From JANPPS01 sp964242575 (GTDB taxonomy: Bacteria > Pseudomonadota > Alphaproteobacteria > Acetobacterales > Acetobacteraceae), in assembly GCA_964242575.1 (NCBI GenBank), contig CAXTCN010000002.1, forward strand, positions 62,001-126,000: a stretch of DNA of 64,000 bases, in the 5' to 3' direction. A model generated the notes under the pieces. The model searched no databases. It had not been told where the DNA came from and saw only the letters and a list, made by a program, of their open reading frames with translations. Shown here piece after piece: positions 46,348-52,449 of this stretch. Numbering within the stretch: position 1 is the stretch's first letter; each line of letters starts with the position of its first letter. The position numbers and the translations under genes are program-made.

Positions 46348-46641
46348 ATGATTAACAATTCCAAACCATTTGTGTCTCGACCGCCGTCACTCCGCTATGC
46401 TGCGATGCAGCAGATATTGGGAGTGGCCAGTTTGGAACTGACACACGAGGCAGAGAGCACCCCCACCCACGCTGTGGTCTATCCCGCATCCGGAGACGTA
46501 GAGGGGTGGGTTGTCGAGGCTCCCGCCACGCGCGCCCAAGTTGGCTGCGCGCCCAGGACGTTCACCGGGACTGCTTGTCTGCTCAAGGCTTTGGAGCACG
46601 CGCACAGCACTTACGGCAGCGTCAGTTACCTTTCTCGCTGA
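46348..46641 (+). CDS. Hypothetical small protein
   Basis: A 97-residue open frame (MINNSKPFVSRPPSLRYAAMQQI and later FTGTACLLKALEHAHSTYGSVSYLS) with no family I recognise. It has a weak ribosome site. The LRYAAMQQ codons coincide with a CTGC-N3-GCAG palindrome at 46400-46410, so the true start could be the later ATG at 46405. Its C-terminal ALEHAHSTYGS helix looks protein-like. It may be real, but support is modest. Confidence 0.45.
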   Translation: MINNSKPFVSRPPSLRYAAMQQILGVASLELTHEAESTPTHAVVYPASGDVEGWVVEAPATRAQVGCAPRTFTGTACLLKALEHAHSTYGSVSYLSR

Positions 46642-46666
46642 TTAGAGTTCTACACGTTCCGCTTAG

Positions 46667-46813
46667 CAGGCAGGTGGGCTGAACCTCTCGGACCAAGCGC
46701 TGTGCCAGACGATGCGGGATCGGGTTGGGGCGAGCCTGCAGGGGATGCGCGGGCGTGAGCGGGTGGCGTCTGGCGAGGGCGTGGGGCCAGGCGTGCGCTG
46801 GCGCTTAAGCTGA
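46667..46813 (+). pseudogene. Remnant resembling the C-terminus of a winged-helix cargo protein
   Basis: After a TAG at 46664-46666 the frame reads LSDQALCQTMRDRVGASLQGMRGRERVAS and ends GPGVRWRLS before TGA. The pattern (RVxxxLxxMRxR-xVAS ... RWRL) parallels the end of the protein at 45789-46220 (RLASTLRKLKNRGKLVA ... MRWGLA). There is no start codon or N-terminal half, so it looks like a decayed relative. Confidence 0.35.
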
Positions 46814-47059
46814 GCCGCTTCCGGCGCTGTCTCCCGGCGCTCCTTGACGCCTCGCCTCAGCCTGCTTCTCTTGGGCAAGCTTCGCCTGCGCCTCGAAATC
46901 GCGCCCAAGCGCCGTCAAGGTCGCGGCGTCGGCCGGCTGCGTCATGTTCCTGGCTAAGCGAAGGCATTGCTCCGCGCGTGTTCGAAACCATGCCGCATCC
47001 CACTGACTTTCAAAACCAGCACCCAAGAGCTTTCCCATTCGCAGATGTCCGTCAACCAT
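46805..47059 (-). CDS. Hypothetical small helical protein
   Basis: An 84-residue frame with one long helical part (DAAWFRTRAEQCLRLARNMTQPADAATLTALGRDFEAQAKLAQEKQAEAR) and a Gly/Ser tail. The WFRxRAEQCxxLA...ADAATLxxLxxDFEAxA arrangement recalls small proteins that are abundant in alphaproteobacterial genomes and have no assigned function. The ATG at 47059 has a weak purine-rich site before it. It is divergent from the Panacea operon. Confidence 0.5.
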   Translation of the reverse strand: MVDGHLRMGKLLGAGFESQWDAAWFRTRAEQCLRLARNMTQPADAATLTALGRDFEAQAKLAQEKQAEARRQGAPGDSAGSGSA

Positions 47060-47274
47060 CCACTCTCGTTGCAGAAAGACGTTATAAGCGCAAGGCTGTT
47101 CAACCGGCGATAAGCCTGACTAAACTGGGTGCGACATGCTGCGGGGTGTGCCTGGCGAGGGGAACGGGATTGGGGTTCGGTGGGGGTTGGCGGGGTAGCA
47201 AGCAGTTTAACCGTGCTGCTCTTGACGTGAGTCAGATATGCGATGTTTCGGAACATCCCTATCCAGTCCGTTCT

Positions 47275-47303
47275 TTGACAAAGACGTAGGCATGTGATAC
47301 GCT
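47275..47303 (+). promoter_or_regulatory. Candidate sigma-70 promoter of the Panacea operon
   Basis: TTGACA (47275-47280) is followed after 17 nt by TACGCT (47298-47303), 10 nt before the antitoxin ATG. AGGAAGA overlaps the start region. The consensus -35 is the strongest in the element. Transcription would start at or just before the ATG, so the leader would be very short. Confidence 0.5.
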
Positions 47304-47312
47304 TTAGGAAGA

Positions 47313-47894
47313 ATGGCCTACGTACCTGACATTCCGGATTGGTTTTCTCCCCGGAAAGCCGCCCAGGTAACTGCCTTCTTTGCCCAGAAGGCTGGTGGGA
47401 TGATCAACATTCTCCGGGCGACCAAGCTAGTCTATCTTGCCGATAGATTGAGCATGGAGCGTCGCGATCACCCAATCACGAATGACAATCTGGTCTCTAT
47501 GCCATTTGGCCCAGTTAATAGCTACACTTATAATTACATGGATGGGAAAGCACGCGAACGAAAGGGTGAGTGGGCAGAGTTTATTGGTGAGCGGTTTGGG
47601 CATAATTTGCCTCTCACACGCAAGGTTCACCCTGAAGAAGACTTGGATGAACTCAGTCGGTCAGACCTGCGCATTCTTGAGGAAACCTGGAATACATTTA
47701 AGGATATTGGGGATCAATTCGAATTAGCGGAATGGACCCATAGGTTTTGTCCGGAGTGGGTAGACCCTCATGGCTCATCTCTTCCGATAGATTTTACTAC
47801 GGTATTTAAGAAGCTCAAAAAAGAAGACCCGATTGAGCTATCTGAAAGAATTCAAGCTGAACGGAGTCTAGTGCTCAGCTTTCGCGGCGATTGA
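47313..47894 (+). CDS. Panacea-domain (DUF4065) antitoxin-like protein
   Basis: The front WFSPRKAAQVTAFFAQKAGGMINILRATKLVYLADRLSMERRDHPITNDNLVSMPFGPVNSYTYNYMDG is the Panacea/SocA domain (DUF4065), with the KLxYLADR-xxE and PxGPV motifs. Panacea proteins are antitoxins that pair with many unrelated toxins; SocA of Caulobacter is the best-known relative. The next gene follows after 20 nt and is the natural candidate toxin. The gene is AT-rich relative to host genes. It lies in the middle of the transposon, where it could stabilise the element. Confidence 0.85.
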   Translation: MAYVPDIPDWFSPRKAAQVTAFFAQKAGGMINILRATKLVYLADRLSMERRDHPITNDNLVSMPFGPVNSYTYNYMDGKARERKGEWAEFIGERFGHNLPLTRKVHPEEDLDELSRSDLRILEETWNTFKDIGDQFELAEWTHRFCPEWVDPHGSSLPIDFTTVFKKLKKEDPIELSERIQAERSLVLSFRGD

Positions 47895-47914
47895 CTCATA
47901 GTACATAAGACCAA

Positions 47915-48295
47915 ATGCTTCCCCCATACAAAGCTGGGGGATTATTAATCCCATACGGGCAGGCTCCACACCTGTTTGCAGTGATGAACGACCCGTGCAA
48001 CAATGGGCTCTGCCTCTTGCTGATGATCTCGTCTATTAAGACAGGCCGACACTATGATCCGACATGCATCTTAGCAATCCGCGAGCATTCATTCATAACA
48101 AAGCCAAGCTATGTCGCCTATGGAACGGCATATCACGTCCAAGCTAGTCACATTCAGAAAATGCTAATAAAAGGGTATTATAAGCCAATGGATGATATTT
48201 CTTCATCTATCTATAGGCGCATAGCGAGTGGCGTCTATATATCAGATGAGATATCCTTGTCCATGCAACGTTATGCTAGAAGCGTAGATATCTAG
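47915..48295 (+). CDS. Candidate toxin partner of the Panacea protein (family not recognised)
   Basis: The 126-residue product has PHLFAVMNDPCNNGLCLLLMISSIKTGRHYDPTCILAIREHSFITKPSYVAYGTAYHVQ. This suggests a small compact beta-rich domain with a conserved-looking HSFI-KPSYV segment. The layout (short, directly after a Panacea gene) is that of a PanT toxin, but I cannot place it in a toxin family; a PemK/MazF-like barrel is one possibility. TCCCCC (47920-47925) and GGGGGA (47936-47941) can form a hairpin just after the ATG. It ends 5 nt from the convergent transposase. Confidence 0.65.
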   Translation: MLPPYKAGGLLIPYGQAPHLFAVMNDPCNNGLCLLLMISSIKTGRHYDPTCILAIREHSFITKPSYVAYGTAYHVQASHIQKMLIKGYYKPMDDISSSIYRRIASGVYISDEISLSMQRYARSVDI

Positions 48296-48300
48296 CCTAG

Positions 48301-49284
48301 TCAAGCCATTACACTTCGCTGCCAATACCCGCAGAAGTCCACGCTAGGCCGCGCCTTCAACGCCAGCTCCACCACACCACGAACCTGCGTCCCGTTGTCC
48401 ACCCGGCGATGCCCCTCGCGCCACGCGCTCTCTTGCGCGTAGCGGGCCAGGTAAACGCCCGCGATGTGGTGATGGTGCCCTGCTTCGGCGCGGCGCAGTC
48501 GGCTAAAGAAGCTCTCCGCTCCGTTGGTGCAGGCGATGCCGTCGCTGTAGGAAAGCTGGTGGTTGATCCGCTTCACCACGTAATGCCCGTGCAGGTCATT
48601 CCAGCTATTCGCATCGTCGGCATGGACCTCGGTCCCGGCCGCGACGTGGTTGCGGATGTAGGCCAGGGCTGAGCCTTCCGTCTTGAACGCGGACGGCAGC
48701 ACCATGCCGTCCCGCTGCCGGATTACCACCACGCACTGGCGCTTGCCGTTCTGGTTCTTGAGCAAGCGCCGGTCCCGGCGGTTCTCCTTGTTGTTGGCGG
48801 GCTTCACGTAGCCGCCGAAGTAAGCGCCATCGACTTCCACCGTCTTGCCGACGCCGCCGAGCTTGTAGCCCTTAACCTCGGTCGCCATGGCTTCCCGCAG
48901 CTTGTGCGCCAGCACCCATGCCGTCTTGTACTGCACGTCGAGGTCGCGGGAGAGCGCCAGGGCGGACTTGCCCTTGACCTCGTTGCAGAAGATCACGGTG
49001 GCGGCCAGGTAGGTCTGCAAGGGCAGCTTGTGGAACGCGAACAGCGTGCCGCTGGTGAGGCTGAAATCCTTGCGGCACGCCTTGCAGCGAAACCGCAGCG
49101 CGCCGGATGGGCGTCGGCACTCGTAGCAGGTCGGGCAGGCGCAGTGGGGGCACACCGCCTTGCCGTCCGTGGCGGGCCAGCGGATCGCCGCGAACGTGGC
49201 CTCGGCTTGCAAGTCCGTCATCCGCAGCACATTGGCAATGCTGAGCGTGCGGGCCTTGGCGGAGAGGAGGAAGTGTTGGGCCAC
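48301..49284 (-). CDS. IS1595-family (ISXO2-like) transposase
   Basis: An N-terminal zinc ribbon (CPHCACPTCYECRRPSGALRFRCKACRKDFSLTSGTLF) is followed by the ISXO2-like catalytic domain. The first Asp is in VEVDGAYFGG (about residue 148), the second in VHADDANSW (about 221), and NGAESFFSRLRRAE (about 254) holds the third position. These are the features of the IS1595 family, which makes 8-bp target duplications as seen here. It starts with GTG at 49284 and ends convergently against the candidate toxin. It appears intact (327 aa), so the element may still be mobile. Confidence 0.92.
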   Translation of the reverse strand: MAQHFLLSAKARTLSIANVLRMTDLQAEATFAAIRWPATDGKAVCPHCACPTCYECRRPSGALRFRCKACRKDFSLTSGTLFAFHKLPLQTYLAATVIFCNEVKGKSALALSRDLDVQYKTAWVLAHKLREAMATEVKGYKLGGVGKTVEVDGAYFGGYVKPANNKENRRDRRLLKNQNGKRQCVVVIRQRDGMVLPSAFKTEGSALAYIRNHVAAGTEVHADDANSWNDLHGHYVVKRINHQLSYSDGIACTNGAESFFSRLRRAEAGHHHHIAGVYLARYAQESAWREGHRRVDNGTQVRGVVELALKARPSVDFCGYWQRSVMA

Positions 49285-49295
49285 AGTGTTGCATC

Positions 49296-49375
49296 CGGTG
49301 TGTTAATACCGGATATGATAACTTATGGCCTTTGGTTGTCAATGCAGAAAGCATCGGATATGATATTTTAAGGCC
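49296..49375. promoter_or_regulatory. Repeat-rich divergent control region of transposase and DUF6471 gene
   Basis: An inverted repeat ATCCGGT/ACCGGAT lies at the left, and two direct copies of a 21-nt unit, CGGATATGATA followed by (A/T)(C/T)TTA(T/A)GGCC, stand at 49310-49330 and 49355-49375 (period 45). The region separates the transposase (minus) from the DUF6471 gene (plus), so it is a likely operator/promoter for both. Confidence 0.6.
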
Positions 49376-49398
49376 GAATGTGAGCCTTAAGGGTGGCT

Positions 49399-49623
49399 AT
49401 GGAACAGGACTGGGCGAACCGGGCCAAGCGATTTATCAAAGCCGAGCTGAAGCGGTCGGACGTAACGTATGAGGATTTGGCGGCGCGGCTTACGAGCATG
49501 GGAATGCCCGAAACGAAAGCGTCCGTGTCCAACAAGATCAGCCGGGGCGGCTTCCCTGCGTCGTTCTTCCTCGCCACCATGAAAGCCATCGGGCGTGACG
49601 TGTTGCGACTGGATGATTTGTAG
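49399..49623 (+). CDS. DUF6471 family small protein
   Basis: The product MEQDWANRAKRFIKAELKRSDVTYEDLAARLTSMGMPETKASVSNKISRGGFPASFFLATMKAIG matches the DUF6471 pattern. The TYEDLAARL...ETKASVSNKISRG part resembles a Cro-like helix-turn-helix. AAGGGTGG precedes ATG 49399; a GTG 6 nt earlier is also open. It is divergent from the transposase across a repeat-rich operator, so I infer that it may regulate transposase expression. Confidence 0.8.
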   Translation: MEQDWANRAKRFIKAELKRSDVTYEDLAARLTSMGMPETKASVSNKISRGGFPASFFLATMKAIGRDVLRLDDL

Positions 49624-49717
49624 TTGATCTGGGCACGCGTGAACAAAAACAAGCGGTAAAACAAAGTTTCTGGAAGCACGTTTATGATAATATTCCTATG
49701 ATAACCTTTGAAGGCAG

Positions 49718-50398
49718 TTATTTTTTGTCTTCCGCTACTCCAGTAAAAGACACAATGTTTGTTCCCATACTTTGAAACTCAGCAACCCTATCAGATGTTA
49801 TATAAATGGTGCAGCCAACTATTCTCCCTCTGTACATATTGATATTATTTAATGGTATAACGTTCATCACACGCACGCTTTCTTTCGCCACAATGATATC
49901 GCAATTAAAAAATACGACCTGAGACAAATTGGTCGATCCTGAAAAAAACATGTTCGCTGGACCCATTAGATCACAGTCAACAAACGTCTTATTGTCAACC
50001 GACACTAGCATGGGATGAGATAGATCTGCCAGCTTAATTCTCTTTTTACTAAATTCGTTATCGAGTGGATTGATGGTATTAGCGATGTTTTTCCACTTTT
50101 CCGTCGCGGATGCAGTGGCTCTCCGAACCGCAGCGCCCGCCATCAAATATCGAAAGAGCGAAATAGAGATAAACACGACGACTGCCGATAACAGAGCAAT
50201 AATACCGTAACCTAGAGGCCCCCAGGACTGAACCCAGTCCGTGATGGATGCCAAGTAACTCATACCAGCCCCCACAACTGAACCGGTAATGGGGGTTCGC
50301 CAAGTCTCAGGGATTTTGTCCCAGGCCCACTGAGTGAGCGAAATACCCGGTTCAATCTTGAGCAAGCGTCGTATGGGGTTGATTTTTCGTTCTGACAT
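49718..50398 (-). CDS. Hypothetical membrane protein with beta-rich C-terminal domain
   Basis: Two membrane helices (about GSVVGAGMSYLASITDWV and YGIIALLSAVVVFISISLF) are followed by a cytosolic or periplasmic domain. Its repeated short strands (NKTFVDCDLMGPANMFFSGSTNLSQVVFFNCDIIV, then YRGRIVGCTIYI) look like a small beta-helix or pentapeptide-like stack. The DNA is strongly AT-rich compared with the host. ATG 50398 has GGTGG upstream; ATG 50410 adds four residues. No known family; it is one of three unrelated membrane proteins in the cargo. Confidence 0.65.
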   Translation of the reverse strand: MSERKINPIRRLLKIEPGISLTQWAWDKIPETWRTPITGSVVGAGMSYLASITDWVQSWGPLGYGIIALLSAVVVFISISLFRYLMAGAAVRRATASATEKWKNIANTINPLDNEFSKKRIKLADLSHPMLVSVDNKTFVDCDLMGPANMFFSGSTNLSQVVFFNCDIIVAKESVRVMNVIPLNNINMYRGRIVGCTIYITSDRVAEFQSMGTNIVSFTGVAEDKK

Positions 50399-50466
50399 GC
50401 GCGCCACCATGCCGCGCCGGGCCGAAGTCCGCCAATCACCCTCACGTCACGCTGCCGTAAGGTATA

Positions 50467-50483
50467 GCTGCTACATAATGGCG
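50467..50483 (+). repeat. Internal sequence resembling the transposon end
   Basis: GCTGCTACATAATGGCG matches the outer 17 nt of the right inverted repeat at 14 positions, including an unbroken TGCTACATAAT, in the same orientation as the right end. It may be a relic of an earlier, smaller element boundary. Confidence 0.4.
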
Positions 50484-50644
50484 GGCGCGCCGTACTATTG
50501 AGCAGGCGTTGCGCGGGGTGAAGCCGGCCATCCCGCTTGTAGACACGGGGCGGCGTTCAAGCGGGCGGCGACGGGAAAGCAGGGTAGCTTGATCTGGGGT
50601 TTCGTTGCGGACCATCCAAACTGAGCCGCTGCCCATCTTACGGA

Positions 50645-51379
50645 CTAGGCATCAGCGACTATCAGCCCGAAATAATCATCGCCAGCCGGGTCTGATGACA
50701 TTACCTTGGTGAATGGGATGCCAGCTTCATTCAATGCAGAGATGAACACAGCCGCTCGGGCAGGAAGCCCAGCACGACCTTCGGCCACCTCGGGAGCCAG
50801 CGCAACGACTACGCCGCGAAGAGCTGGGTTGGTCAGCAGGCCACAATGATCCTTTGAGTCCCAGCCCGCTTCAACAAGCGCGCTGGAAAACAAGCGTGCC
50901 GGGCCGGCGCTGCTTCCCATTCCTGGGTACTGCACATACACCTCAAAGCGGCGCTGAACCGGAACGTCTGACAACGCCTTGATCAAAAGTCTGCGCTGGA
51001 CGGCGTTGAAGGGATGCGGCTTGCCGACCAGTAGCCGCAGATTCTCCAACTCTGACTTATTCTCCTCATAGTCCCGCCGCAGCCTGTCCAGGCTTTCCGT
51101 GGCAAAGCGCATCTGTGCGTTTGAGCTGACCGCGTTGGACAGATCAACCTGCAAGGCATTCGCGCGAACAAACTGATCCTTGAATGCCAGGAAGCAAGCA
51201 ATCACGAACAATCCCAAGGCCATGCTGGCATAGACCAACCACGGTACGGAAGCGCCTGTTTGATGCTCCCACATTCCAAGGACGGCAATAATCGTCCCGC
51301 CGGTCAACAGGGCCACCCAATGGTTGAATAGAGCGGAAAAAAACCCGCAGAGCGCTCGCCAAAATTCCACCCAAGCCAT
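50645..51379 (-). CDS. Hypothetical membrane protein with coiled coil and soluble C-terminal domain
   Basis: Two N-terminal membrane helices (WVALLTGGTIIAVLGMW and LVYASMALGLFVIACFLAF) are followed by a coiled coil (ESLDRLRRDYEENKSELENLRLL). The roughly 120-residue alpha/beta domain behind it has ALVEAGWDSKDHCGLLTNPALRGVVVALAP and SALNEAGIPFTKVMSSDPAGDDYFGLIV. The anchor-coil-domain design is typical of many accessory membrane proteins of unknown role. AGGGAG abuts the ATG. It is separated by 178 nt from the divergent gene 51558-52355. Confidence 0.65.
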   Translation of the reverse strand: MAWVEFWRALCGFFSALFNHWVALLTGGTIIAVLGMWEHQTGASVPWLVYASMALGLFVIACFLAFKDQFVRANALQVDLSNAVSSNAQMRFATESLDRLRRDYEENKSELENLRLLVGKPHPFNAVQRRLLIKALSDVPVQRRFEVYVQYPGMGSSAGPARLFSSALVEAGWDSKDHCGLLTNPALRGVVVALAPEVAEGRAGLPARAAVFISALNEAGIPFTKVMSSDPAGDDYFGLIVADA

Positions 51380-51557
51380 CTCCCTGCCGCATCAGGGTTT
51401 GAAAGCCAGTGAAGGGAGAAATCAAGAAGTGCTGCAAATGCAATCGCCGGCACGCCACCCCTGGTCATGGCAGCACCCGCGCGTATAGGTTCGCCATCCC
51501 GAGTAGCAGCAACACGCCTGCGGCCGGTCATGCTATCACCGCCCACCATAGGACCGC

Positions 51558-52355
51558 ATGGAAGAAGACGATCCCGCCTCCTACGGTCGCGACCCAGCCG
51601 GGCAGGAGCAGCCACATGGAACTGCCCAACCAGATCACGCGGGCCATCACCACGACCCCGGCGACAAAAAATACCAGACCTATGAACGGGCCTATTGGGC
51701 TATAACCGGTGCCGCGAGCGTCCTGGCTACTATCGCCGCCGGGATCGCGGCTTGGTATGCCGTGGGCGCTTACGAAGCGAGCCTGGAAAGTGTTGCTGAG
51801 GCCCGCAAGCAAGTCATCGCCGCCAGGGAGGCCAACGAGCTTAGCCGGCGCACGCTCGCTGCCGCAATCGGCGCTTCGGTCCACGTTGGGCCTGCCGAGT
51901 TCCGCGAGCTTACCCATGCTGACGGACAGACTAGGATCAACATTATTATCCCAATTGGGAACGATGGCGGGACAACCACGCGAGGGCTGACCTTCTCCAC
52001 AGCCTGCAACGTAACCGTGACCCCGGCTATCAACCCCTTCAACTACAACGCCTTGAACAATAGGCCGACCTACAATCTGACCTTGCCGCCCAAAGAGAAG
52101 GTCAGGCCAATGGTTTGCTCTTACACCACTGGAGAGTGGATGAGGATCACGGCCAACAAGGGAAGCATCTACGTTTACGGCCGTGCCAGCTACCGAGACA
52201 CCATTCAGCCCGCCGAACGGCACAATTTGGAGTTCTGCACCCGGCTTGATGAAGTGACCTACACCGTTGGCACCCTCAACCCCGGCCCATTCGCCACGGG
52301 TTACGAATGCAGTCAGCACAACTGCATTGACGATGAGTGCGAGGCCCAGCGGTAG
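51558..52355 (+). CDS. Hypothetical single-pass membrane protein
   Basis: A hydrophilic His/Asp-rich N-terminus is followed by one membrane helix (WAITGAASVLATIAAGIAAWYAV), a short coiled coil (ESVAEARKQVIAAREANELSRRTLAA) and a beta-rich domain (INIIIPIGNDGGTTTRGLTFSTACNV, then PPKEKVRPMVCSYTTGEWMRI). I recognise no family. The N-terminal 40 residues have no ribosome site before the ATG, and the true start may lie later, nearer the membrane helix. It is the last gene inside the right end of the transposon. Confidence 0.65.
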   Translation: MEEDDPASYGRDPAGQEQPHGTAQPDHAGHHHDPGDKKYQTYERAYWAITGAASVLATIAAGIAAWYAVGAYEASLESVAEARKQVIAAREANELSRRTLAAAIGASVHVGPAEFRELTHADGQTRINIIIPIGNDGGTTTRGLTFSTACNVTVTPAINPFNYNALNNRPTYNLTLPPKEKVRPMVCSYTTGEWMRITANKGSIYVYGRASYRDTIQPAERHNLEFCTRLDEVTYTVGTLNPGPFATGYECSQHNCIDDECEAQR

Positions 52356-52415
52356 GGCGCGGCTCCTCACAGTCCGGACTCCAGCCCGGAACCAGCCCCG
52401 GACCGCAAGGGGCGG

Positions 52416-52441
52416 GTGGTGGCGGGTGCTACATAATACCG
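52416..52441 (-). repeat. Right terminal inverted repeat (26 bp)
   Basis: It is the exact reverse complement of 45721-45746 and ends ...GCTACATAATACCG at 52441, immediately before the second CAACTCTA. Confidence 0.95.
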
Positions 52442-52449
52442 CAACTCTA
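52442..52449. repeat. Right copy of the 8-bp target-site duplication
   Basis: CAACTCTA abuts the right inverted repeat and duplicates 45713-45720. On the gene's strand it reads TAGAGTTG, within the codons for Leu-Glu-Leu of the interrupted helicase. Confidence 0.93.

Larger units (their letters stand above)
45721..52441. mobile_element. 6.7-kb IS1595-type transposon with passenger genes
   Basis: The element is delimited by perfect 26-bp inverted repeats and an 8-bp direct duplication of its target, a helicase gene. It encodes an ISXO2/IS1595-like transposase in its middle and at least eight other genes: a winged-helix-like protein, two small unknowns, a Panacea antitoxin with partner, a DUF6471 protein and three membrane proteins. 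Several stretches (47.3-48.3 and 49.6-50.4 kb) are visibly AT-richer than the host DNA. IS1595 elements with passenger genes are known as a class; this particular cargo is not one I recognise. Confidence 0.92.

Noticed and set aside
50442..50636. 64-aa minus-strand open frame between the two cargo membrane proteins
   Set aside because: It has no ribosome site, no recognisable motif and low-complexity basic composition. I treat the 50411-50644 spacer as non-coding apart from the TIR-like site.
52367..52441. Natural C-terminus RYYVAPATTRPLR for the DUF2075 protein
   Set aside because: These codons come from the transposon end, and the native C-terminus is found beyond the other end of the element.
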